From: Aquipuribacter sp. SD81
Lineage (GTDB): Bacteria > Actinomycetota > Actinomycetes > Actinomycetales > JBBAYJ01
NCBI RefSeq assembly: GCF_037153975.1
Contig: NZ_JBBAYJ010000019.1
Location: forward strand, 24,851 to 88,850
Direction: 5' to 3'
DNA: 64,000 nucleotides
Shown here: one piece after another, positions 1 through 7,782 of the stretch
Numbering within the stretch: position 1 is the stretch's first letter
Layout: each line of letters opens with the position of its first letter
The notes under the pieces: model-generated
Database searches by the model: none
What the model was told of the DNA's origin: nothing
What the model saw: the letters and a program-made list of their open reading frames with translations, nothing else
Position numbers and translations under genes: made by a program

Positions 1-307
1 GAACGCGCGCGAGAACCAGTCGCGCGTGGGCGCGGAGAACCGGTCGAGGACGGCGGCGGGTCCGGACCCGCCGTCACCGGGCGACGGGTCCGCCGACGAG
101 GGGCGGGGCACGCGGTCATCATGGGACAGACCACCGACAACCGCCGCCCCGGGCGGGCCGCGTCCGGGGGCGGTGGGTGGGGAGTGGTGGCGGGGCCACC
201 GCCGGCGTGGCCGTGCGGCTCCGGTGGCGCGCGCGGGTGACGGGCGCGGGCCCCGGGCCGGTCTTCCGCGTGGGGTGCGCGTCCGGGGTCCGTGGTAGCA
301 ATGCGGG
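1..307. other. Window edge, no confident gene
   Basis: No recognisable protein family is encoded here. An open frame on the plus strand runs from the window edge to a stop at 296-298, but its proline/glycine/arginine-rich translation looks like GC-driven noise or at best the end of an upstream gene. A perfect 20-bp palindrome (CGGCGGGTCC and its complement) lies at 54-73 and could form a short hairpin ending an upstream transcript. Nothing else can be supported. Confidence 0.4.
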
Positions 308-550
308 GTGAGGCTCAGCGAGTTCCGGACGCTCACCCGCGAGGAGTTCGGGCGGGCGCTGGCCGACACCCTCGTCACCGACCTCGTGCTCGCCCGCTTC
401 GACGCGACCGCCGCGCAGGCCCTCGAGCGCGGCGAGGACCCGCGCGTGGTGTGGCTCGAGCTGTGCGAGGCGATGGACGTGCCGCCGGAGCGGCGCCTCG
501 GGCGCGACCGGAGGCGACGGGGCAGCCGCGACGTCGGGCCCGCCGCGTGA
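308..550 (+). CDS. DUF3046 family small protein
   Basis: This 80-residue protein starts at a GTG with the sequence MRLSEF and contains the Asp/Glu-rich helix and the phrase GEDPRVVWLELCEAMDVP. That pattern is typical of DUF3046, a small actinobacterial family usually found just upstream of recA, as here about 4 kb away. The function of the family is unknown. The arginine-rich tail after residue 65 is not conserved in what I recall of the family. The stop overlaps the next gene by 4 nt (GTGA), so it is probably translationally coupled to the App1-type phosphatase gene. Confidence 0.8.
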   Translation: MRLSEFRTLTREEFGRALADTLVTDLVLARFDATAAQALERGEDPRVVWLELCEAMDVPPERRLGRDRRRRGSRDVGPAA

Positions 551-1593
551 ACGCGCCCGCCGAGACCCCGGCGCTCCACATCGCCGCGGTCCTGGAGGAC
601 ACCGTCAACCGTCGCCTGGTCGGGCTGCTGCGGCGGCGGGGGTGGGTGCCGCACGCGCAGGTGCACCGGGGCTACGGCGCGGCGGCCGGCGTCCCGGCGC
701 CCCACGGCGTGCCGTGGGTGCGGGTCTTCGGCCGCGTCCTCATGTCACGGCCGCAGAGCCCGTACCAGGCGTGGGTCCGCTCCCGCGGCTGGCGCAGCTT
801 CTTCACCGCCCAGGTCGAGCACGCGCAGGTCCGCGTCGAGGTCGGCGGGCAGGTGTTCGACGTCCGCGCGGACCGCGCCGGTCTCGTCGACGTGGTCCTC
901 GCCGTCGAGCTGACCGAGGGCCGGCACGAGGTCGTCATGACACCCCTCGGCGGCGAGCCGGGCCGCGGCGAGGTGGTGGTCGTCCCGCCCGACGCCGAGT
1001 GCGGGCTCGTCAGCGACATCGACGACACCGTCATGGTGACGTGGCTGCCCCGGCCCTTCATCGCGGCCTGGAACACCTTCGTGCGGCACGAGACCGCGCG
1101 GGCGGAGGTGCCGGGCATGCCCGACCTGTACCAGGAGTTCCTGCGCGAGCACCCGAAGACCTTCGTCGTCTACCTGTCGACGGGTGCGTGGAACACCGCA
1201 CCGTTCCTGCGGCGCTTCCTGCGCCGGCACGGCTTCCCCGTCGGCCCGCTGCTGCTCACCGACTGGGGCCCGACGAACACCGGCTGGTTCCGCTCCGGGC
1301 GCGAGCACAAGCTCGGTGCGCTGCGCCGGCTCCGCGAGGAGCTGCCGCACCTCACGTGGCTGCTCGTGGGGGACGACGGCCAGCACGACCCCGACATCTA
1401 CAGCACCGTCGCCCGGGAGGCGCCGGACTCGGTGCGGGCCGTGCTGCTGCGCGAGCTGTCCCCGGCCGAGCAGGTGCTGTCGCGCGGTCTCACGCCGCCG
1501 GAGTCCGACGAGGGCATGGGACCCGTGCCGGTCGTGCACGGCGGCGACGGGTACCGCCTCGCGGAGCGGCTGCGCGCGGTCGGCCGGATGTGA
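547..1593 (+). CDS. App1-family phosphatidate phosphatase
   Basis: The 348-residue product belongs to the App1 (DUF2183) family, named after yeast phosphatidate phosphatase App1, which dephosphorylates phosphatidate to diacylglycerol. The HAD-type catalytic signature SDIDDTV is at about residues 156-162, followed by LSTGAWNT (thiol/Ser-Thr motif II), the basic SGREHKLG segment (motif III) and LVGDDGQHDPDIY (motif IV), so all catalytic motifs are present. The N-terminal ~150 residues form the usual beta-rich lead domain. There is no signal peptide, so it is likely cytoplasmic or peripheral at the membrane. The GTG start at 547 gives a 4-nt overlap with DUF3046; the frame stays open upstream but without family similarity. 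The 3' end overlaps the MFS gene by 4 nt. Confidence 0.85.
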   Translation: MNAPAETPALHIAAVLEDTVNRRLVGLLRRRGWVPHAQVHRGYGAAAGVPAPHGVPWVRVFGRVLMSRPQSPYQAWVRSRGWRSFFTAQVEHAQVRVEVGGQVFDVRADRAGLVDVVLAVELTEGRHEVVMTPLGGEPGRGEVVVVPPDAECGLVSDIDDTVMVTWLPRPFIAAWNTFVRHETARAEVPGMPDLYQEFLREHPKTFVVYLSTGAWNTAPFLRRFLRRHGFPVGPLLLTDWGPTNTGWFRSGREHKLGALRRLREELPHLTWLLVGDDGQHDPDIYSTVAREAPDSVRAVLLRELSPAEQVLSRGLTPPESDEGMGPVPVVHGGDGYRLAERLRAVGRM

Positions 1594-2909
1594 GCCTGCG
1601 CCGACGGGTCGCGGTGCTCGCGACCGCCCAGGTGGCCATCGGCCTCGGGGCCGGGGTCGGCGTCGCGGCGGGCAGCCTCGTCGCACGGGAGGTGGCCGGG
1701 CGCACCGCCCTGTCCGGTCTCGCGCAGACCGCCTCCGTGCTCGGTGCCGCCCTCCTCGCCGTGCCGCTCGCCCGCCTCGCCGCGCGCACCGACCGCCGCA
1801 CCGCCCTCGTCGCCGGTCTCCTCCTCGCCGTGGCCGGCGCCGCGGGCATCGTCGCCGCGTCGGCGCTCGGCAGCTTCGCGCTCCTGCTGCTGGCCGCCGG
1901 CCTGTTCGGGGGAGGCACGGCCGTCGGGCTGCAGGCCCGTTTCGCGGCCACGGACGGGGTCGAGGCGGGCCGGCGCGGCCGGGCCCTGTCGACCGTCGTG
2001 TGGGCGACGACCGTCGGGGCGGTCCTCGGGCCGAACGTCACCGGCCCCGCCGGGCGGCTCGACGCCGTGCTCGGGCTGCCGCCCTTCACCGGGGCCTACG
2101 TCGTGGCGGCCCTCGCCTTCGGCGTCGCCGCCGTCGTCCTGCTGCTCGGCCTGCCGCGGCTGCGGGCCGGCTCGGTCCCGACCGACCCGTCCGACCCGTC
2201 CGCGGCGACCCCCGCCGCGACGGCCCGCGGGACGCGGGGCGCCGGCGCGGTCGCGGTCGGCCCGGCGGCCCCCGTGCCGGGCACCCGGGAGGTCCTGCGC
2301 GCGGTGTGGCAGGTGCCGGCCGCACGGCTCGGCGTGGTCGCGCTCGGCGCCGCCCACGCCGTCATGGTCGGGGTCATGGTCATGACGCCGGTGCACCTGG
2401 AGGGCCACGGCGCCCGGGTGACGGTGATCGGCCTCGTCATCAGCGGCCACGTCGCCGGCATGTACGCCCTCAGCCCCCTCTTCGGTGCGCTCGCCGACCG
2501 GTGGGGACCCCGCGCGGGTATCGCGTGCGGCCTCGGCCTGCTCGTCGCGTCGCTGGCGGTCGCCGCCCTCGGCGGCTGGCGCGGCACCGGCCCGCTCGCG
2601 CACGGCGCCGTCGCGGTCGCGCTCGTGCTGCTCGGCCTCGGCTGGTCGGCGTCGCTGGTGTCGGGCTCCGCGGTGCTCGCCCGCGCCTTCGACGGGGCCG
2701 ACCCCCGCGCCCGCGCGCTGCAGGGCGCCTCCGACCTCGTCATGGGCGTCGCCGGGGCCGGGGCGGGTGCCGTCGCCGGACCGGTGCTCGCCGTCGTCGG
2801 CTACCCGGGCCTGGCCGCGGTCGCGGGGGTCCCGCTGCTGGGCGTCGCGGTGCTGCTGCTCCGGCGCCCCGAGCCGGTCGACGAACCGGCCCGCGCGGTC
2901 GCCGCCTGA
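1590..2909 (+). CDS. MFS transporter
   Basis: The 439-residue protein is a major facilitator superfamily member with about twelve hydrophobic segments split by a proline/alanine-rich central loop near residues 190-225. The conserved cytoplasmic loop after TM2 reads LARLAARTDRR, and its repeat in the second half reads GALADRWGPRAG, both MFS signature positions. The substrate cannot be inferred; drug or metabolite efflux is most common for this shape. The start is the GTG that overlaps the App1 stop (GTGA), making this the last gene of a DUF3046-App1-MFS run. A strong hairpin follows 66 nt downstream. Confidence 0.85.
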   Translation: MSLRRRVAVLATAQVAIGLGAGVGVAAGSLVAREVAGRTALSGLAQTASVLGAALLAVPLARLAARTDRRTALVAGLLLAVAGAAGIVAASALGSFALLLLAAGLFGGGTAVGLQARFAATDGVEAGRRGRALSTVVWATTVGAVLGPNVTGPAGRLDAVLGLPPFTGAYVVAALAFGVAAVVLLLGLPRLRAGSVPTDPSDPSAATPAATARGTRGAGAVAVGPAAPVPGTREVLRAVWQVPAARLGVVALGAAHAVMVGVMVMTPVHLEGHGARVTVIGLVISGHVAGMYALSPLFGALADRWGPRAGIACGLGLLVASLAVAALGGWRGTGPLAHGAVAVALVLLGLGWSASLVSGSAVLARAFDGADPRARALQGASDLVMGVAGAGAGAVAGPVLAVVGYPGLAAVAGVPLLGVAVLLLRRPEPVDEPARAVAA

Positions 2910-2975
2910 CACCCGGCCCGGACGTGGCCGCGTCGACGTGGCCGTGACGGTAGCCGGGCCGGCGCGAGGACGAGG

Positions 2976-3004
2976 ACGGGCCCCCGCACGCTGCGGGGGC
3001 CCGT
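2976..3004. terminator. Bidirectional terminator hairpin
   Basis: A perfect 13-bp stem (ACGGGCCCCCGCA and its complement) encloses a 3-nt CGC loop. It sits between the convergent MFS gene and the siderophore-binding lipoprotein gene and can act on both. There is no clear U tract, as is usual for actinobacterial terminators. Confidence 0.75.
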
Positions 3005-3041
3005 CGTGTCGGAGCCGGGTGGGCGCCGGGCGCCGGGGCGG

Positions 3042-4166
3042 TCAGCGGCCGGACTGCGCCGCCTCCGCCGCCTCGACGAGCTCGGTCACGAACGTGTCGA
3101 GGGAGTACGTGAGCGACAGCGCGGTCGGCGGGGACACCGACGACACGTTGTCCTGCCCGACCACCTGCGCGACGGAGCCCTGCTGGACCTGCTCCATGGA
3201 CGCGGCGTACGGCTGGTCGAGGAACGCCTGCGCGGCCTCCTCGGACTCGGCGTAGTTGAGCAGCACGTCGCTGTCGAGGTCGCCCACGAGCTCGGTGGAC
3301 AGCGTGTAGAAGAATGTGGACTCACCCGTCGACAGCTCGCTCACGCTCGGCGCGACCTCCATGCCGAGGTCGGTGAGGAACTCCACGCGCGGGTCGGCCG
3401 GCTCGTACACGTAGAACGCGTCGGGCGTGTCGTACACCGCGGCGACGGTCGTGCCCTCGAGCACCGGGTTGGCCTCGGCGGCGGCGGAGACCTCCGCCTC
3501 GATGTCGGCGAGCACCTGCGCGGCCTCGTCCGGGCGCCCGAGGGCCTCGCCGACGGTCGTCACGACGTCCCGCCACGGCGTCGACCACGCCTGGTCGGGG
3601 TAGGCGACCACCGGGGCGATCTCCGACAGGGTGGCGTACTCCTCCTCGGTGATGCCGGAGTACACCGCGAGGATGAGGTCGGGCTGCGCGGCGGCGACCT
3701 GCTCGAACGGGATGCCGTCCGCGTCGGGGATGAGCGTGGGCGTCTCGGCGCCCTGCGCCTCCAGCGCCTCCGCCACCCACGGCAGGACACCGTCCTCGTT
3801 GCCGCCGTAGGAGGCCAGCGGGATGGCGACCGGGACGGTGCCGAGCGCGATGGCGGCGTCGGTGGAGCCCCAGCCCCACGTCACGACGCGCTCCGGCGCC
3901 TCCTCGATCGTCGTCTCGCCGAAGGCGTGGGTGATGGTGACGGGGAAGCCGCCCGCCGTCGCGTCGTCCCCGGCGGCGTCGGTCGCGACGTCGCTCGCGG
4001 CGTCCGTGGCGTCGTCCACCGCCGCGGTGGCGGCGTCGCCGGCCGCGCCGGTCGCGTCGGTGGCCTCGTCGACGGCGTCGCCCGAGCCGCCGCAGCCGGC
4101 GGCGAGGAGGACGGCGGCGGTGGTGGCCGCGCCGAGGACGGCGCGGCGGTGCAGGGAGAGGGTCAC
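3042..4166 (-). CDS. Iron-siderophore ABC substrate-binding lipoprotein
   Basis: The 374-residue product has a lipoprotein signal ending in LLAAGC (Cys at about 25), then a 40-residue Asp/Ala/Thr linker, then a FepB/FhuD-type periplasmic-binding fold. Phrases such as PERVVTWGWGSTDAAIALG and AAAQPDLILAVYSGITEEEY are typical of class III binding proteins that deliver ferric siderophores. No permease or ATPase lies nearby, so it is an orphan subunit in this window. The GTG at 4166 was chosen because AGAGAAG lies 7-10 nt upstream and the signal peptide begins there. A palindrome resembling an iron box lies about 30 nt upstream, consistent with iron repression. Confidence 0.85.
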   Translation of the reverse strand: MTLSLHRRAVLGAATTAAVLLAAGCGGSGDAVDEATDATGAAGDAATAAVDDATDAASDVATDAAGDDATAGGFPVTITHAFGETTIEEAPERVVTWGWGSTDAAIALGTVPVAIPLASYGGNEDGVLPWVAEALEAQGAETPTLIPDADGIPFEQVAAAQPDLILAVYSGITEEEYATLSEIAPVVAYPDQAWSTPWRDVVTTVGEALGRPDEAAQVLADIEAEVSAAAEANPVLEGTTVAAVYDTPDAFYVYEPADPRVEFLTDLGMEVAPSVSELSTGESTFFYTLSTELVGDLDSDVLLNYAESEEAAQAFLDQPYAASMEQVQQGSVAQVVGQDNVSSVSPPTALSLTYSLDTFVTELVEAAEAAQSGR

Positions 4167-4196
4167 GGTTTCACTTCTCTTTGTGTTGGAGAAACA

Positions 4197-4214
4197 GGTA
4201 AGGCAAGTCTTACC
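4197..4214 (-). promoter_or_regulatory. Putative iron-repressor (IdeR/DtxR-like) box
   Basis: GGTAAG and CTTACC form an inverted repeat separated by 6 nt, just upstream of the siderophore-binding lipoprotein gene. The half-sites match the AGGTWAG/CTWACCT arms of DtxR/IdeR operators, but the spacing differs from the classical 19-bp box. It is a reasonable but unproven iron-responsive operator. Confidence 0.5.
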
Positions 4215-4313
4215 ACACACGCCGTAGGTGCCACGGCGGCCCCCGACCTGCCCCGCGACCCGGCAGGCGACCCGGCGCGACACGCCGCACGACACGCGGT
4301 CCACCTGCAGCCG

Positions 4314-4337
4314 TCGAACACGTGTTCGTCCTATCGT
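4314..4337 (+). promoter_or_regulatory. recA SOS box with adjoining -10
   Basis: TCGAAC-ACGT-GTTCG at 4314-4328 is a 14-bp perfect palindrome matching the actinobacterial LexA box (TCGAAC-N4-GTTCGA). It is followed within a few nt by TATCGT (4332-4337), a good -10 hexamer, so LexA would cover the -35 region of a distal recA promoter. Confidence 0.85.
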
Positions 4338-4401
4338 TCGTCGTGTCCACAGCGCCTCGGAGCGCGGTCCCGTCCACAGCGGGGCCACGTCGCCCGGGGT
4401 T

Positions 4402-4424
4402 GTGTCGGAGGCGCTGCCTAGCGT
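4402..4424 (+). promoter_or_regulatory. RecA-NDp / PafBC-type promoter of recA
   Basis: GTGTCGGAGGC at 4402-4412 matches 9 of 11 positions of the RecA-NDp upstream motif (TTGTCRGTGGC) and is followed by exactly 6 nt and the -10 hexamer TAGCGT (4419-4424). In mycobacteria this promoter class is activated by PafBC after DNA damage independently of LexA. The assignment is by motif and spacing only. Confidence 0.65.
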
Positions 4425-4464
4425 CGTCTCCGTGCCCATCAGACGACCCGCACGAGGTGACCAG

Positions 4465-5514
4465 ATGCCCGCTCCCACGCCCGGCGGCGACCGCGACAAG
4501 GCGCTCGCGTCCGCCCTGTCCCAGATCGACAAGCAGTTCGGCAAGGGCTCGGTCATGCGGCTGGGCGACGAGGCCCGCGCCCCGATCGACGTCATCCCCA
4601 CCGGGTCGATCTCGCTCGACGTCGCCCTCGGCATCGGGGGCCTGCCCCGCGGCCGGGTCGTCGAGGTGTACGGCCCGGAGAGCTCCGGCAAGACGACCGT
4701 CGCCCTGCACGCGGTGGCCAACGCGCAGCGCGCCGGCGGCATCGCCGCCTTCGTCGACGCCGAGCACGCGCTGGACCCCGAGTACGCCCGCAACCTCGGT
4801 GTCGACACCGACGCGCTGCTCGTGTCCCAGCCCGACACGGGGGAGCAGGCGCTGGAGATCACCGACATGCTCATCCGCTCCGGGGCGCTCGACATCATCG
4901 TCATCGACTCCGTCGCCGCGCTCACGCCACGCGCCGAGATCGAGGGCGAGATGGGCGACAGCCACGTCGGCCTGCAGGCCCGCCTCATGTCCCAGGCGCT
5001 GCGCAAGATCACCGGCGCGCTCAGCCACTCCAAGACGACCGCCATCTTCATCAATCAGCTGCGCGAGAAGGTCGGCGTCGTCTACGGCTCGCCCGAGGTC
5101 ACCACGGGCGGCAAGGCGCTGAAGTTCTACGCCTCGGTGCGCCTCGACGTCCGGCGCATCGAGACGCTCAAGGACGGCTCGGAGCCGGTCGGCAACCGCA
5201 CCAAGTGCAAGATCGTCAAGAACAAGCTGGCCGCCCCCTTCAAGGTGGCCGAGTTCGACATCATCTACGGCACCGGCATCAGCCGTGAGGGCGGGCTCAT
5301 CGACATGGGCGTGCAGCACGGCTTCGTCCGCAAGGCCGGCGCCTGGTACACGTACGAGGGCGACCAGCTCGGCCAGGGCAAGGAGAACGCCCGCGCCTTC
5401 CTGCGCGACAACCCCGACCTCGCCGACGAGCTCGAGAAGAAGATCAAGGAGAAGCTGGGTGTCGGCGCCAAGGTCGACCGCCCGGCGCCGGTCGAGGCCC
5501 CGGTGGAGTTCTGA
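4465..5514 (+). CDS. recA: Recombinase RecA
   Basis: The 349-residue protein is a full-length RecA, which forms the strand-exchange filament in homologous recombination and stimulates LexA self-cleavage. Walker [10 protein letters not shown] is at about residues 67-75, Walker [11 protein letters not shown] at about 140, and the loop L2 region [21 protein letters not shown] is complete. The acidic/basic C-terminal tail is short. There is no intein. The ATG at 4465 is preceded by GAGGTGACC, a usable ribosome site. Two promoters are visible upstream: a LexA-controlled one and a RecA-NDp-type one. recX follows after 7 nt. Confidence 0.98.
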   Translation: MPAPTPGGDRDKALASALSQIDKQFGKGSVMRLGDEARAPIDVIPTGSISLDVALGIGGLPRGRVVEVYGPESSGKTTVALHAVANAQRAGGIAAFVDAEHALDPEYARNLGVDTDALLVSQPDTGEQALEITDMLIRSGALDIIVIDSVAALTPRAEIEGEMGDSHVGLQARLMSQALRKITGALSHSKTTAIFINQLREKVGVVYGSPEVTTGGKALKFYASVRLDVRRIETLKDGSEPVGNRTKCKIVKNKLAAPFKVAEFDIIYGTGISREGGLIDMGVQHGFVRKAGAWYTYEGDQLGQGKENARAFLRDNPDLADELEKKIKEKLGVGAKVDRPAPVEAPVEF

Positions 5515-5521
5515 TGCTCCT

Positions 5522-6055
5522 GTGACCTCGCCCCACCCCGAGACCCACGACGGCGCGCGCCCCTCCTCGGACGGCTCCTCGCCCGAGCCGCCCGAGGAGG
5601 TGGCCCGCGCCGTCGTGCTGCGTCAGCTGTCCTTCGGCGCGCGCACCCGCGCCCAGCTGCGCGCCAAGGTCCTCGCCAAGGACGTGCCCGACGACGTCGC
5701 CGACGCCGTCCTCGACCGGATGGGCGAGGTCGGCCTCGTCGACGACCGGCAGTTCGCGCACGACTGGGTGCGCTCCCGGCACCGCAGCAAGGGGCTGTCC
5801 CGGCGGGGCCTGGCCGACGAGCTGCGCCGCAAGGGCGTCGACCGCGACCTCGCCGACGAGGCGCTCGGCCAGCTCGACGGCGACGACGAGCGCGCCGCCG
5901 CCGAGCGCCTGGTCGCGAAGCGCCTGCCGTCCGTGCGCGGGCTGGAGCGACAGCGCGCGGCCAACCGGCTCATGGGCATGCTCGCCCGCAAGGGCTACCC
6001 GGCGGGTCTGGCCGGCGAGGTCGTGCGTCAGGCGCTCGCTGCGGACGACGCCTGA
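5522..6055 (+). CDS. recX: Regulatory protein RecX
   Basis: The 177-residue product matches RecX, a RecA filament modulator made of three-helix repeats. Diagnostic phrases are VVLRQLSFGARTRAQLRAKV, GLVDDRQFAHDWVRSR and KGLSRRGLADELRRKGVD. The first 25 residues are a Ser/Pro-rich extension without similarity. The GTG start lies 7 nt after the recA stop, so the gene is cotranscribed with recA. It converges on gluD with only 10 nt between the stops, and no strong terminator is visible there. Confidence 0.95.
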   Translation: MTSPHPETHDGARPSSDGSSPEPPEEVARAVVLRQLSFGARTRAQLRAKVLAKDVPDDVADAVLDRMGEVGLVDDRQFAHDWVRSRHRSKGLSRRGLADELRRKGVDRDLADEALGQLDGDDERAAAERLVAKRLPSVRGLERQRAANRLMGMLARKGYPAGLAGEVVRQALAADDA

Positions 6056-6065
6056 CCGGCTGACG

Positions 6066-7034
6066 TCATCGAGCCGGGCCGTGGCCCGCGGGGTCCTCCT
6101 CATGCGTGTCGCGTGCGGGACCTCGGCTGCCGTGTGTGGCGCTGTCGGCGTCCACGATCTGGTCCGCGTTCTCGGCGAGGTCCGGCTCCGCGTCCGGTGC
6201 CCCGGCCCGCGACTCGCTGAGCTTGCGCTCGGCGAACACCGCGAGCCGGCTCAGCAGGGTGTTGACGAGGATGAAGATGATGGCGACGAGCAGGTAGATC
6301 TGGACGGGGTTGTCGAAGAAGTTCCGCAGCTGGCGCGCGATGCGCAGCAGCTCCTCCGGGCCGGTGAGCACGAAGTACGCGAGCGACGTGTCCTTGACGA
6401 TGACGACGAGCTGGCTGATGAGCGCGGGCAGCATGAGCCGGAACGCCTGCGGCAGCTGGATGCTCAGGACCGTCTGGGACCGGGTGAGCCCGATCGCGAG
6501 GCCGGCCTCGGACTGCCCGCGCGGCAGGGCGGCGACGCCTGCCCGCAGGATCTCGGCGATGACCACGCAGTTGTAGAGGACCAGGCCGATGACGAGGTAC
6601 CAGAGGTTCGACAGGTCGACGCCGACGGCGGGCAGGAACTTGCCGGAGAAGAAGATGAGGACGATGACCGGCGTGCCGCGGAGGATCTCGATGAGGAGCA
6701 CGAGCGGCAGCCGGCTGGTCCGGCCGAGCATGAGCCGGCTCGTCGTGATGAGCGTGCCGATGACGAGGCTGAAGGCGATGGCGAGCACGGCGGCGAGCAG
6801 CGTGTAGTACACGCCCGTGCCGATGCGGCCCCAGACCGCGGGGAACTGCTCGTCGCCCGGCCAGAACAGCGGCGACCACAGGTCCGCCTCGAACTGGCCC
6901 TGGCGGTACAGCCGCAGCAGCGCGAGTCCGAGGAGGACGACGAAGACGACGACCGACACCACCGACAGCAGGCGCGAGCGGCGGATCGCCTTGGGTCCGG
7001 GCGCGTCGTACAGGACGCTCGTGGGGGCGCTCAC
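6066..7034 (-). CDS. gluD: Glutamate ABC transporter permease GluD
   Basis: The 322-residue inner-membrane permease is of the polar amino-acid (HisM) family. It has about five to six membrane segments and the EAA loop reading ALPRGQSEAGLAIGLTRSQ, which docks the ATPase. The C-terminal ~45 residues form an acidic, hydrophilic tail. The GTG start at 7034 overlaps the gluC stop by 4 nt; the frame is open further upstream but that stretch lies inside gluC. It pairs with GluC as a heterodimeric channel. Family assignment to glutamate rests on gene order gluA-B-C-D as in Corynebacterium. Confidence 0.9.
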   Translation of the reverse strand: MSAPTSVLYDAPGPKAIRRSRLLSVVSVVVFVVLLGLALLRLYRQGQFEADLWSPLFWPGDEQFPAVWGRIGTGVYYTLLAAVLAIAFSLVIGTLITTSRLMLGRTSRLPLVLLIEILRGTPVIVLIFFSGKFLPAVGVDLSNLWYLVIGLVLYNCVVIAEILRAGVAALPRGQSEAGLAIGLTRSQTVLSIQLPQAFRLMLPALISQLVVIVKDTSLAYFVLTGPEELLRIARQLRNFFDNPVQIYLLVAIIFILVNTLLSRLAVFAERKLSESRAGAPDAEPDLAENADQIVDADSATHGSRGPARDTHEEDPAGHGPAR

Positions 7035-7681
7035 CGGACGATCGCCACCTTCCGCTCGATGGCCGCGAGCAGGGCGCCCGTCGGCAGCGTGATGGCGAGG
7101 TAGCCGAGCCACACGCCGATGAGAACCCACGTGATGGCGAAGCCCTGGGCGCTCGTCAGCCGCGTCCCGACCGAGAGCAGGTCACCGCCGACGCCGAACA
7201 CGCCGACGACGGCGGAGTTCTTCATCATCGCGATGATGACGCTGCCCAGCGGCGGCACCACGGAGCGCAGCGCCTGCGGCATGACGACCTCGCCGAGGGT
7301 CTGCCCGAAGGTCAGCCCGACCGACCGCGCCGCCTCCGCCTGACCGGGCGGGACCGAGTTGATGCCGGAGCGCACCGCCTCGCAGACGAAGCCGGCCGTG
7401 TAGAGCGTGAGGCCCAGCACGCCGAGCCAGAAGAACGGCGCGTTGAACCCCAGCTCGGGCAGCACGAACGCCGTCACGAAGAGCATGACGGTGAGGGGGC
7501 TGTTGCGGACGATGCCGACGTAGCCGGACGCGAACCGCTGCAGCGGCGGGACCGGCGACACGCGCATCATCGCGAGCAGGGAGCCCAGCACGAGGCAGCC
7601 CACGAGCGTGTAGGCGATGATCTCGAGCGAGCGGAAGAAGCCGGCGACGAAGAGGTCGAAGTTGTCGACCAGGATGTCCAC
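7031..7681 (-). CDS. gluC: Glutamate ABC transporter permease GluC
   Basis: This 216-residue permease has about five membrane segments and the EAA motif SVPPGQAEAARSVGLTFGQT. It is the shorter partner of GluD in the polar amino-acid uptake family. The start MDILVDNF at 7681 is supported by a GGAGAGGAG-like ribosome site upstream. The gene lies 101 nt after gluB, and that gap contains a perfect 18-bp hairpin which may lower permease output relative to the binding protein. It overlaps gluD by 4 nt. Confidence 0.9.
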   Translation of the reverse strand: MDILVDNFDLFVAGFFRSLEIIAYTLVGCLVLGSLLAMMRVSPVPPLQRFASGYVGIVRNSPLTVMLFVTAFVLPELGFNAPFFWLGVLGLTLYTAGFVCEAVRSGINSVPPGQAEAARSVGLTFGQTLGEVVMPQALRSVVPPLGSVIIAMMKNSAVVGVFGVGGDLLSVGTRLTSAQGFAITWVLIGVWLGYLAITLPTGALLAAIERKVAIVR

Positions 7682-7732
7682 GGGCGGGTGCTCCTCTCCG
7701 GTGCCGGGCAGGACGGCGGCGCGGGTGGCGCC

Positions 7733-7772
7733 ACGGTGGTGCGGTGCGGCCGGAGCCGCACCGCACCACCGT
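7733..7772 (-). terminator. Intra-operon hairpin between gluB and gluC
   Basis: An 18-bp perfect inverted repeat (7733-7750 and 7755-7772) closes a CGGA/TCCG tetraloop. It directly follows the gluB stop in the gluABCD transcript. Such hairpins can be partial terminators or 3'-end stabilisers that raise the level of binding-protein mRNA over permease mRNA. Confidence 0.65.
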
Positions 7773-7782
7773 CAGACGTCGC

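Noticed and set aside
121..240. A 39-codon frame starting MGQTTDNRRPG
   Set aside because: No ribosome site or -10 at leaderless spacing, and glycine/proline-rich translation.
1..307. A coding sequence at 26-298
   Set aside because: No ribosome site, no family similarity and a composition typical of noise.
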